From Bacteroidota bacterium (GTDB lineage: Bacteria > Bacteroidota > Bacteroidia > Chitinophagales > Chitinophagaceae), in NCBI GenBank assembly GCA_947461985.1, contig CANHNT010000061.1:1-9272 (forward strand): a DNA stretch of 9,272 nucleotides, given 5' to 3'. Within the stretch, counting starts at the first letter, position 1. Each line of letters opens with the position of its first letter. Position numbers and translations under genes: made by a program. The notes under the pieces were generated by a model that saw only the letters and a program-made list of their open reading frames with translations, made no database searches and had not been told where the DNA came from. Positions 1-5,666 of this stretch are shown here, piece by piece.

Positions 1-399
1 GAAATCAATTGTTGCTTTATGCGTTCCAACTTCTTTTACTTCTTCAGTGATAGAAATACGTTTTCTGTCAATTTCGTATCCTTTTTGTTCTTTAATTGCA
101 CGAGCAATTTGAATAGAGGTAACTGAACCGAATATTTTTCCAGAAGTACCTGTTTTAGCACCTACTTTTACTGGAGATGCTTTTAATACGTCTGTTACTT
201 TATTAATTTCACTTAATAATGCAGCTTCTTTTTTGGCTTTTACTTTCGCTTTTTCGTTCGCAATTTTTAAGTTAGAAGGAGATGCTTCAATTGCAAATTT
301 TTGAGGGATTAAAAAGTTACGCGCGTAACCAGGGCGAACTGACACTACTTCATGAGTAGCTCCCAAATTGTCTATATCTTTAATTAATATTACTTGCAT
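1..399 (-). CDS. rplI: 50S ribosomal protein bL9, 3' end beyond the window
   Basis: This gene encodes large-subunit protein bL9, whose N-terminal domain binds 23S rRNA at the base of the L1 stalk and whose long helix carries a second globular domain outward. The reading frame begins MQVILIKDIDNLG and continues with the bL9 signature GYARNFLIP (about residues 24-32), followed by a lysine/alanine-rich connecting helix and the C-terminal-domain motif GKIFGSVTSIQIA. The 133 codons present stop at the window edge after KATIDF. From the usual family length of about 147, roughly 15 residues are missing. It is the last visible gene of the rpsF-rpsR-rplI operon, 7 bases after rpsR, and no ribosome binding site precedes its ATG. 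Identification is secure. Confidence 0.96.
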   Translation of the reverse strand, partial: MQVILIKDIDNLGATHEVVSVRPGYARNFLIPQKFAIEASPSNLKIANEKAKVKAKKEAALLSEINKVTDVLKASPVKVGAKTGTSGKIFGSVTSIQIARAIKEQKGYEIDRKRISITEEVKEVGTHKATIDF

Positions 400-406
400 G
401 ATAATT

Positions 407-670
407 TTATTTTAAAAGGTCAGTTACGAATGGTAAAATAGCCATCTGACGTGATTTTTTAATCGCTACAGCAACTTTACGTTGAAATTTCATTGAATTA
501 CCAGTGATACGACGAGGTAAAATTTTACCTTGTTCGTTCAAAAATCTTTTCAAAAATTCTGGATCTTTGTAATCAATATAATGAATACCCATTTTCTTGA
601 AACGGCAATATTTTTTTGGTCTAATTTCTACACGATTGCTCGTTAAATATTTTATATCTGTTTTTGCCAT
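407..670 (-). CDS. rpsR: 30S ribosomal protein bS18
   Basis: This gene encodes bS18, a small-subunit platform protein that binds 16S rRNA as a heterodimer with bS6. The 87-residue product has the family core: YCRFKK (21-26), IDYKDPEFLKRFL (32-44), the GKILPRRITG segment (48-57) and the basic helix KFQRKVAVAIKKSRQ (61-75), ending ILPFVTD. The family often has His or Tyr where F62 stands. The known structural work on Bacteroidota ribosomes places bS18 with bS6 and bS21 in a pocket that holds the anti-Shine-Dalgarno tail of 16S rRNA; an aromatic residue in this region would fit that role, but the residue assignment is my inference. It lies 2 bases after rpsF and 7 bases before rplI, so co-transcription is near certain. 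Confidence 0.97.
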   Translation of the reverse strand: MAKTDIKYLTSNRVEIRPKKYCRFKKMGIHYIDYKDPEFLKRFLNEQGKILPRRITGNSMKFQRKVAVAIKKSRQMAILPFVTDLLK

Positions 671-672
671 GA

Positions 673-1041
673 TTATGCTTCTTCTTTTTCTGTGTTAGCA
701 ATAGGTTTTACTGTCTTTTCTCCACTTCTTTTACGCGCATTGTATGCTACTGCATGTTTATCCAAGCTTGTAATCATGAAACGCATGATAGACTCATCGC
801 GGTTCATTTGAATTTGGAATTTTGCATTTAAAGAAGTAGCTGCTTTATACTCCATAATGTAGTATAATCCAGTTGTTTTCTTGTCAATAGGATATGCAAA
901 AGATTTTAAGCCCCATACATCTTCTCCTACGATTTCACCTTCATTGTCTGTAATGAATTGTTTTAATTTTTTAGTCGACGCCTTAAAATCTTCGTTTGAT
1001 AATACTGGCGTAAAAATGACCATCAGTTCGTAACTGCTCAT
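673..1041 (-). CDS. rpsF: 30S ribosomal protein bS6
   Basis: This gene encodes bS6, partner of bS18 on the small-subunit platform. The 122-residue product shows the ferredoxin-like bS6 fold signature: YELMVIFTP (4-12), the central VWGLKSFAYPIDKKTTGLYYIMEY segment (42-65, given here only by its ends elsewhere) and the last strand SIMRFMITSLDKHAV (84-98). A charged tail of about 20 residues, ending in NTEKEEA, extends past the core, as is common in this phylum. It is the first gene of the rpsF-rpsR-rplI operon. The start is preceded by an A/T-only stretch with no Shine-Dalgarno sequence, and by a folded leader at 1078-1130 that probably mediates feedback control. Confidence 0.97.
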   Translation of the reverse strand: MSSYELMVIFTPVLSNEDFKASTKKLKQFITDNEGEIVGEDVWGLKSFAYPIDKKTTGLYYIMEYKAATSLNAKFQIQMNRDESIMRFMITSLDKHAVAYNARKRSGEKTVKPIANTEKEEA

Positions 1042-1077
1042 GTTTATAGTATTTGTTTTTAAATAATTAATAAAAAT

Positions 1078-1130
1078 CCAATTTTAGCAACTATGTTGGA
1101 TACTCTTTTAAAGGAGTAGCTAAAAATTGG
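1078..1130 (-). promoter_or_regulatory. Structured 5' leader of the rpsF operon (candidate S6:S18-type leader)
   Basis: Read on the minus strand, CCAATTTTTAGC (1130-1119) pairs with GCTAAAATTGG (1088-1078), leaving one bulged T, to give an 11-bp outer helix. Directly stacked on it is a 5-bp helix TACTC/GAGTA (1118-1114 with 1105-1101) closing an 8-base loop, CTTTAAAA. The other side holds a 12-base bulge, TCCAACATAGTT (1100-1089). About 36 unstructured A/T-rich bases then lead to the rpsF ATG. rpsF leaders in many bacteria carry an RNA element bound by the bS6:bS18 dimer as an autoregulatory operator. The position and the hairpin-with-bulge shape fit, but I see CCA rather than the CCG reported for that element, so membership is inferred. 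Confidence 0.6.
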
Positions 1131-1134
1131 AATG

Positions 1135-1165
1135 CAAAAGTAATGTTTTTTCTTTTTCTAAAAAA
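1135..1165 (-). promoter_or_regulatory. Bacteroidota-type promoter of the rpsF operon
   Basis: On the minus strand TACTTTTG (1142-1135) is a perfect match to the Bacteroidota -7 box TAnnTTTG. About 17 bases upstream lies TTTTTTAG (1165-1158), a weak match to the -33 TTTG element. The predicted start of transcription, about five bases after the -7 box, falls at about 1128-1130, exactly where the leader hairpin begins. That coincidence supports both calls. Confidence 0.6.
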
Positions 1166-1375
1166 TTTTTTCTTTTCTTTTTTTGGTTAATAGAACCTTG
1201 TTATAAATGTGGTTGGATAAAACAATATTAAAATATAAATTCACTTGGAGTAAAATCTAAATACTATTGAACGAAATGTAAGGTCAAATTAGGGTTATCT
1301 TAAAAAACTCTAATCTTTAGGTACTTAAATACATGATATGATTAAATTCCTGATCAAGTAGCAAATCAATTAAAT
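1145..1375. other. Intergenic stretch without a recognised gene
   Basis: Between the rpsF promoter and the lipoprotein terminator the sequence is A/T-rich. It opens with a T-rich tract on the plus strand (1145-1184) that overlaps the upstream edge of the rpsF promoter. I see no coding frame with a plausible start, no RNA gene and no strong inverted repeat. Confidence 0.5.
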
Positions 1376-1404
1376 AAAAAAGCCGTCTATTAGACGGCTT
1401 TTTT
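1376..1404 (-). terminator. Intrinsic terminator after the small lipoprotein gene
   Basis: AGCCGTC (1381-1387) pairs with GACGGCT (1393-1399) around a TATTA loop, flanked by an A run on the left and a T run on the right. On the minus strand it reads as a G/C-rich hairpin followed by T6, 23 bases after the lipoprotein stop codon. The symmetry makes it potentially bidirectional, but only the minus-strand gene points into it. Confidence 0.9.
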
Positions 1405-1426
1405 ATTACTTTTACGCTAAACAATA

Positions 1427-1657
1427 TTAGTGTTTTGCAGCAGTATCAGTTGTAGCAGGAGCAGTTGTAGCTTCTGTTGTAGCTGGAGCAGCAGTTGTAG
1501 CAGCTGAATCCATTGTAGCTGGAGTTGCTTCTACTGGAGCAGCAGCTTCTGTTGCTGGAGTTGTTTCAGCAGCTGGAGTTGTTTCAGCAGTTTCAGAACA
1601 TGATGCGAAGAAACCTAATGCTAATGCGAAAATTGATACTTTTACTAAATTTTTCAT
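1427..1657 (-). CDS. Small Ala/Thr/Pro/Glu-rich lipoprotein
   Basis: The 76-residue product has a clear lipoprotein signal peptide: MKNLVKV, a hydrophobic core (7-17) and FFASC with the lipidated Cys at 20. The 56-residue mature part is almost entirely Ala, Thr, Pro and Glu in degenerate PATTEA/TTAPATT repeats with no predictable fold, ending DTAAKH. The residues after Cys (SETAE) include acidic positions, reminiscent of the lipoprotein surface-export signal described in Bacteroidota, though not a textbook match. Small disordered lipoproteins of this kind are common in the phylum and have no assigned function. It is a single gene with its own terminator, divergent from the sigma factor gene. 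A long plus-strand frame over it is a by-product of the repeats. Confidence 0.8.
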   Translation of the reverse strand: MKNLVKVSIFALALGFFASCSETAETTPAAETTPATEAAAPVEATPATMDSAATTAAPATTEATTAPATTDTAAKH

Positions 1658-1692
1658 TTTTATTATTTTTAATTGTTATGTCTATTAATACC

Positions 1693-1709
1693 CAAACAGT
1701 AAAAAGGTA
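1693..1709 (-). promoter_or_regulatory. Possible promoter of the small lipoprotein gene
   Basis: Two imperfect -7 boxes overlap on the minus strand: TACCTTTT (1709-1702) and TACTGTTTG (1701-1693), the latter with one base too many between TA and TTTG. No convincing -33 TTTG is present upstream. Either would give a leader of roughly 30-40 bases, so this is only a weak candidate. Confidence 0.25.
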
Positions 1710-1790
1710 ACCCATTATTTTTAAAAAATAATTAAATATTTTTATTAATAATATATAAAACACTATATTCATTGTGTTTCACGCAAAAAA

Positions 1791-1806
1791 TATTTATTTA
1801 TTTATT
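1791..1806. repeat. Short tetranucleotide repeat (TATT)4
   Basis: Four perfect copies of TATT followed by a T run lie in the 257-base gap between the divergent lipoprotein and sigma factor genes. The surroundings are extremely A/T-rich, so this may be simple composition bias. It lies about 110 bases before the sigma factor start and away from any recognised promoter box. Confidence 0.4.
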
Positions 1807-1879
1807 TTTTGAAAAGCTAAAAAAATCATAAAAATTAGCATGAATATATATCATTATATTAAATGTCAAAAAAATGTTG

Positions 1880-1887
1880 GACTTTTG
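1880..1887 (+). promoter_or_regulatory. Weak candidate promoter box of the sigma factor operon
   Basis: GACTTTTG differs from the TAnnTTTG -7 consensus by one base and lies 27 bases before the sigma factor ATG, giving a leader of about 20 bases. No -33 TTTG is seen at the expected distance. If the operon is autoregulated by its own ECF-like sigma, the true promoter need not match the housekeeping consensus. Confidence 0.2.
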
Positions 1888-1914
1888 GGTTACTAAATAG
1901 AATAAACGGTATTA

Positions 1915-2517
1915 ATGGGTAGCAATTCTCAATTTAACATGAGTGATGAGTCTTTAATTAGTTCTTTGGCATGTGGTGACACAAAAGCTGTCCAATATAT
2001 TTATAAATCATTTTATCCTACAATCGAAAAAATGGTTTTTAAAATGAATGGATCGGTAGATGATGCCTATGATATTTTTCAAGACAGTGTAACCATTGTT
2101 TATGAAAAAGCAAAGGCAGATGACTTGCATTTAAGTTGTCAACTTTCTACCTACATAGTTTCTGTGGCAAAAAATCTTTGGTTAAAAAAACTTTCTAAAA
2201 ATAAACGACAATCGGTATCTGTTCTTTACGACGATATGGAAGAATCGGTTGCTGTGGACAGTGACATTAGTCATTTTCACGAATTTGAAAACAATGTAAC
2301 CAAACTTCAAGATTGCTTTATAAAAATTGGTGAGCCTTGTAATACCTTATTAAAAGCATTTTATGTAGATAATAAAAGTATGCAAGAAATTGCGATCAAT
2401 TTTGGATATACAAACACCGACAATGCTAAAACACAAAAATATAAATGCCTCAATCGATTGAGAAAATTGTTTTTTAATAAAAATGAAAACGAATTTTTAA
2501 ATGAACGGACCTATTAA
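1915..2517 (+). CDS. ECF-like RNA polymerase sigma factor
   Basis: The 200-residue product is a two-domain sigma-70-family factor. The sigma-2 region runs from about 12 to 97: SLISSLACGDTKAVQYIY, then the core-binding/-10 recognition segment DDAYDIFQDSVTIVYEKA (49-66) and LSTYIVSVAKNLWLKKL (77-93). The sigma-4 helix-turn-helix lies at about 143-187 (NTLLKAFYVDNKSMQEIA, then NTDNAKTQKYKCLNRLRKLF). There is no sigma-3, so it is ECF-like. The chosen ATG gives a 14-residue lead-in; the internal ATG at 1939 (MSDESLISS) is also plausible. Its stop overlaps the start of the next gene by 17 bases, arguing for translational coupling. The partner carries an anti-sigma-like N-terminus, so this factor is probably held at the inner membrane until signalled. 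Its targets cannot be read from the window. Confidence 0.9.
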   Translation: MGSNSQFNMSDESLISSLACGDTKAVQYIYKSFYPTIEKMVFKMNGSVDDAYDIFQDSVTIVYEKAKADDLHLSCQLSTYIVSVAKNLWLKKLSKNKRQSVSVLYDDMEESVAVDSDISHFHEFENNVTKLQDCFIKIGEPCNTLLKAFYVDNKSMQEIAINFGYTNTDNAKTQKYKCLNRLRKLFFNKNENEFLNERTY

Positions 2518-3586
2518 TACATACGAACTAATCGAAAAATATTGTCTTGATTTAATGGACGATAGAGAGAAACTTTTCTACGAAATGGAAATTGAAAAAA
2601 ATCCTGCGTTGAAAAGTGCTGTGCATGAACATAAAACATTGATGCTTTCTTTCGAGCATATGCAAGATCGTGATTTTATACATTCTACACTAGATCATAT
2701 TCACTCGAGTTCTCGTAGCAATACGGATGCCGTACTTAATCAATTGAAATTACATGTTAATAAATATTGGAAAACAGCTTCAGTAGCTGCATCAGTAGCG
2801 TTTATGGCATCCATTTTAACGTTTATGGTGGCTCGTAGTGTTTACCAAAGAGATAATAGAAATTCTGTTATTCAATTAAAGGGCTACATAAATAATATTG
2901 AAAAAGAACAAAAAAAAATTAACAATGAAATTGCTAAAGTAAAGAAAAAAGTAGCTCCCGTACCAGAAGGGCCTTCTAAATATACTGGAACGAGTTTTGC
3001 CTTGACTCAAAATGGCTATATTGTTACGAATTTCCACGTTGTTGATGGATATTCTAAGATTTTTACATTTACAGCCGACAATGTAGGGCATCAAACTGAG
3101 GTAGTGGTAACAGATGCTGAAAATGATTTAGCAATATTAAAAATTACAGAATCAGATTTTAAATTTGGTGCTAAAATACCGTACTCTGTTAAAAAATCGA
3201 ACCCTTCCATTGCACAACGAATCTATTCGCTTGGTTTTCCAAAAGAAGATATTGTTTACAACGAAGGTTACATCAGTTCAACAACTGGTTTTGAAGGAGA
3301 CAGCAGTCATTACCAATTAGAACTGCCATCATCATCAGGAATGAGTGGCTCACCAATTGTTGATGAATCGGGTAATATTGTAGGAATTATTTCAGATAAA
3401 TTATCTCAATCTGAAGGCATTACTTTTGCAATTAAATCTAAAGCATTATTAAATTTAATAAAAAAATTACCGAAAGATTTTAACAGCAACGAAATTGCCT
3501 CAAATCAATTAAAAGCAGATTCAAGATCGACTCAAGTAAAAAAAATTCAACCATTTGTATGTGTCGTAAAAGTTTATAATGATTAA
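2501..3586 (+). CDS. Membrane-anchored RskA-like anti-sigma/trypsin-like serine protease fusion
   Basis: The 361-residue product has four parts. Residues 1-60 resemble the N-terminus of RskA-type anti-sigma factors (IEKYCLDLMDDREKLFYEM, then NPALKSAV), without the HxxxCxxC zinc motif. Residues 92-114 form one hydrophobic transmembrane helix with no cleavable signal. Residues 123-150 are Lys/Glu/Asn-rich and probably coiled coil. Residues 160-325 are a chymotrypsin/HtrA-type domain with an apparently complete triad: H179 in TNFHVVDG, D209 in ENDLAIL, S282 in SSGMSGSP. There is no PDZ domain. A tail ends in KKIQPFVCVVKVYND. The inferred topology is anti-sigma part in the cytoplasm, protease in the periplasm. 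It starts inside the end of the sigma factor gene and is followed by a terminator. The domain calls are strong; the anti-sigma role is inferred from sequence resemblance and from the neighbour. Confidence 0.85.
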   Translation: MNGPINTYELIEKYCLDLMDDREKLFYEMEIEKNPALKSAVHEHKTLMLSFEHMQDRDFIHSTLDHIHSSSRSNTDAVLNQLKLHVNKYWKTASVAASVAFMASILTFMVARSVYQRDNRNSVIQLKGYINNIEKEQKKINNEIAKVKKKVAPVPEGPSKYTGTSFALTQNGYIVTNFHVVDGYSKIFTFTADNVGHQTEVVVTDAENDLAILKITESDFKFGAKIPYSVKKSNPSIAQRIYSLGFPKEDIVYNEGYISSTTGFEGDSSHYQLELPSSSGMSGSPIVDESGNIVGIISDKLSQSEGITFAIKSKALLNLIKKLPKDFNSNEIASNQLKADSRSTQVKKIQPFVCVVKVYND

Positions 3587-3608
3587 TTAAAAATCTAAAT
3601 AGTTAGTA

Positions 3609-3631
3609 AAAAGCCCTTCAAGGGCTTTTTT
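3609..3631 (+). terminator. Intrinsic terminator of the sigma factor/protease operon
   Basis: AAAAGCCC (3609-3616) pairs with GGGCTTTT (3622-3629) around a TTCAA loop and runs into a T tract, 23 bases after the protease stop. It separates this operon from the deacetylase unit downstream. Confidence 0.9.
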
Positions 3632-3710
3632 ATTTTAACAAAATAATGGAATCCTATAAATAATAAATGGCTTGTAGAGTAATATTGAAAATCATACATA
3701 ACTTGCTACA

Positions 3711-3738
3711 TTGAACTAATATCTCTTTCATATATTTG
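3711..3738 (+). promoter_or_regulatory. Bacteroidota-type promoter before the secreted mini-ORF and deacetylase
   Basis: TATATTTG (3731-3738) matches TAnnTTTG perfectly. TTG at 3711-3713, 17 bases upstream, may serve as the -33 element. Transcription would begin near 3743-3746, so the ATG at 3751 would have a leader of only about 5-8 bases, whereas the deacetylase ATG at 3872 would have about 126 bases. Confidence 0.6.
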
Positions 3739-3750
3739 CAATATATATTT

Positions 3751-3891
3751 ATGAGAAATGTGTTATTTTTAATCGGATTTATTGGTTGTTCAACAACTAT
3801 GTTTGCCCAAACAAACAGGGATTCGTTAAAGAAACATGTAGTAAAACTAACAAGCTATCCCTTAGCTCGAAATGAAAAACTATTTAATTAA
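3751..3891 (+). CDS. Secreted mini-ORF, possible truncated 5' end of a peptidase gene
   Basis: This 46-codon frame starts MRNVLFLIGFIGCSTTMFAQ, a convincing signal peptide with the AQ cleavage end typical of the phylum. The mature part would be only about 26 residues. Its segment DSLKKHVVKLTSYPLARN resembles, from memory, the start of secreted M28-family metallopeptidases in Bacteroidota, which continue for several hundred residues. Here the frame instead runs into the deacetylase start, which it overlaps by 20 bases in another frame. It has a good promoter box just upstream. It may be a remnant left by a deletion, a leader peptide coupled to the deacetylase, or a genuine small secreted protein. 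Being open proves little at this length; the signal peptide is the main evidence. Confidence 0.45.
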   Translation: MRNVLFLIGFIGCSTTMFAQTNRDSLKKHVVKLTSYPLARNEKLFN

Positions 3892-4501
3892 AACACCTAC
3901 TATTTTTAAAGCGATTTATAATCGTTGTATTTGGCATGTAACAGAACATGCAAACAGTGTATATATTACGTTTGACGATGGGCCACATCCCGTAATTACG
4001 CCTTGGGTTTTAACCCAATTAAAAAAATATAATGCCAAAGCAACGTTTTTTTGTCTTGGAAAAAATGTAGTTGAATATCCCGAAGTTTATCAACAAATAC
4101 TTGATGAAGGACATAGTGTGGGCAATCATACACACAATCATTATAACGGTTGGAAAGTTTCAAATGCGATGTATTTCAAAAATATTAAAACAGCTAATGA
4201 AGTGATCGACTCAAATATGTTTCGTCCACCTTATGGAAGAATTACCTTGGCACAAGCAAATGGCATTAAACGCATGCTGCCTAAAAGTCAAATAATTATG
4301 TGGGATGTGTTAAGTGGCGATTTCGATACAGAGTTATCACCCACAGATTGTTTGGAAAATGTAATTTCAACAACAAAGCCGGGCTCTATTATCGTTTTTC
4401 ATGACAGCGAAAAAGCGTTTGGCAGATTAGAATTTGTGTTGCCAAATTTTTTAAAATATTGCCAACAACATGGTTGGAATATGAAAAAATTGCACTTTTA
4501 A
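3872..4501 (+). CDS. NodB-type polysaccharide deacetylase family protein
   Basis: The 209-residue product is a carbohydrate esterase 4/NodB domain with every standard motif: TFDDGP (33-38, D35 and D36), HTHNH (86-90, metal ligands H86 and H90), RPPYGR (118-123), WDVLSGDFD (144-152) and IVFHDS (174-179, H177). Such enzymes remove N-acetyl groups, usually from peptidoglycan or another amino-sugar polymer, using a divalent metal. The start MKNYLIKTPTIFKAIYNRC fits the form common in Bacteroidota, which has no signal peptide, so location and substrate are unclear. The ATG lies inside the end of the preceding secreted mini-ORF, and transcription probably comes from the promoter at 3711-3738. It converges on the amidohydrolase gene 33 bases away, with no terminator between them. 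Confidence 0.93.
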   Translation: MKNYLIKTPTIFKAIYNRCIWHVTEHANSVYITFDDGPHPVITPWVLTQLKKYNAKATFFCLGKNVVEYPEVYQQILDEGHSVGNHTHNHYNGWKVSNAMYFKNIKTANEVIDSNMFRPPYGRITLAQANGIKRMLPKSQIIMWDVLSGDFDTELSPTDCLENVISTTKPGSIIVFHDSEKAFGRLEFVLPNFLKYCQQHGWNMKKLHF

Positions 4502-4534
4502 AAAGGATATCGGAAGACGATTGTTGGACGTCAG

Positions 4535-5665
4535 TTATTTGATTACAGAAATTTCTTTATCATTTTTAATCAATACAATTCCTGGCTTTTTACCCACTTC
4601 AAAACTGCCAAATTGTTCATCAATGCCTAATGCTTTAGCACCAACAGCGGTAATGCTTTGCAATAGTTTTTCAAATGGTATTTGAGGAAAATGTTGTTGA
4701 ATAATTTTCATTTCCTCATAAATATTCAATGCATGATTGGATGCTAAACTATCAGTTCCAAAAACGACTTGACAATTTTCTTGATATAATAATCCTGCAT
4801 TTGGTAAGGCGTTTTCAATGTATATATTCGCATTAGGGCAAAGGCACCAAAAGGTATTGGTATCAATGCTTTTAGCAAAATCAATATCAGTTTTTGAGGT
4901 AAAGGTATTGTGTACTAAAATTGAATTTTTGAAGCTTTTAAAATGCGAAAAATAATTTTGTAGAGAAGTTTTATTTGTAGCATTCCATTGAGGAGTTATT
5001 GGGAAAGCTTGCGTAAAAAAATCTTTCATTGCTCCTGTGCCTTTTTCAAATAATTCATTTTCACTTGATGTTTCTTGATTATGAATCGTGCCTATTTTTT
5101 GTGTGGATTCATTTTTTATTTCTTCAATTAGTTTTTCAGTAACTGAATAAGGCGCATGCAAAACAATGGATGCATTTGAGTATTTTTCAAATTCATTTTT
5201 AATATATTTTGCTTTTTCAATAATAGTTGATGCGTAATTTTCATCTAACCCAAAACATTCTACAAAAGTATGGTAGTAAATATTTGTTTTATTTTTAATA
5301 GCGAAAGTATCTAATCCATTGCTAATATCGCCAACAGCTACAATCCCATTTTGAATCATTTCTTTTTCAGCTTCCACTATTTTTTCTTGAATAAATGCTG
5401 GGGAAAAATCAGTGCGTTTTGATACAATATTTTTTATAAATCCTAATAAACCAGTTTTTTCTGGCAATTCATTTTTTAAATGCGAAAGCTCCAAGTGACA
5501 ATGACAATTTATCATTCCCGGCAATAACATTCCATCGTAATGAATCGTATTTTCATTTTTTTGATGAATAGAAATTATTGTTCCAATCTCATCAATTCCT
5601 ATTGCTAAATGTGCTTCAAGAAACTGATAACCATCAAAAATTTTATCGGCACTGATGCTTTGCAT
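4535..5665 (-). CDS. Amidohydrolase family protein (MtaD/SsnA-like deaminase group)
   Basis: This is a cytosolic metal-dependent hydrolase with the amidohydrolase barrel. In the 376-residue form starting MQSISADKIFDG, the motifs are LPGMINCHCHLELSHL with metal ligands H55 and H57, H170 in LHAPYS, H195 and E198 in IHNQE, H252 in LVHNTF, and D305 in FGTDSLASN, followed by the composite-domain end FGSFEVGKKPGIVLI. This pattern belongs to the group of adenosine, guanine, S-adenosylhomocysteine and aminodeoxyfutalosine deaminases; the HxHLELS motif recalls the last of these, but the substrate cannot be decided here. The frame could open at 5707, but that start would overlap the upstream gene by 41 bases. 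The ATG at 5665 lies one base after that gene's stop and gives the natural N-terminus. Confidence 0.88.
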   Translation of the reverse strand: MQSISADKIFDGYQFLEAHLAIGIDEIGTIISIHQKNENTIHYDGMLLPGMINCHCHLELSHLKNELPEKTGLLGFIKNIVSKRTDFSPAFIQEKIVEAEKEMIQNGIVAVGDISNGLDTFAIKNKTNIYYHTFVECFGLDENYASTIIEKAKYIKNEFEKYSNASIVLHAPYSVTEKLIEEIKNESTQKIGTIHNQETSSENELFEKGTGAMKDFFTQAFPITPQWNATNKTSLQNYFSHFKSFKNSILVHNTFTSKTDIDFAKSIDTNTFWCLCPNANIYIENALPNAGLLYQENCQVVFGTDSLASNHALNIYEEMKIIQQHFPQIPFEKLLQSITAVGAKALGIDEQFGSFEVGKKPGIVLIKNDKEISVIK

Positions 5666-5666
5666 A

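Noticed and set aside
1110..1116. AAAGGAG on the plus strand as a ribosome binding site
   Set aside because: No plus-strand start codon with a usable frame follows it, and the region is transcribed from the minus strand as the rpsF leader.
1525..1710. Leu-rich plus-strand frame over the small lipoprotein gene
   Set aside because: It is the antisense of the Ala/Thr/Pro codon repeats. The opposite strand has a proper signal peptide, lipobox and terminator.
1816..1839. GCTAA/TTAGC inverted repeat upstream of the sigma factor gene
   Set aside because: Five base pairs around a 14-base A-rich loop are expected by chance in DNA this A/T-rich. No regulator site is recognisable.
2876..3094. Minus-strand frame inside the protease gene, rich in Phe and Ile
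   Set aside because: It is the complement of the Lys/Asn-rich coiled coil, within a frame whose protease motifs are unmistakable.
4502..4534. Possible terminator between the convergent deacetylase and amidohydrolase genes
   Set aside because: Only a 4-bp GACG/CGTC pairing with a 9-base loop and no T tract is present, too weak to call.
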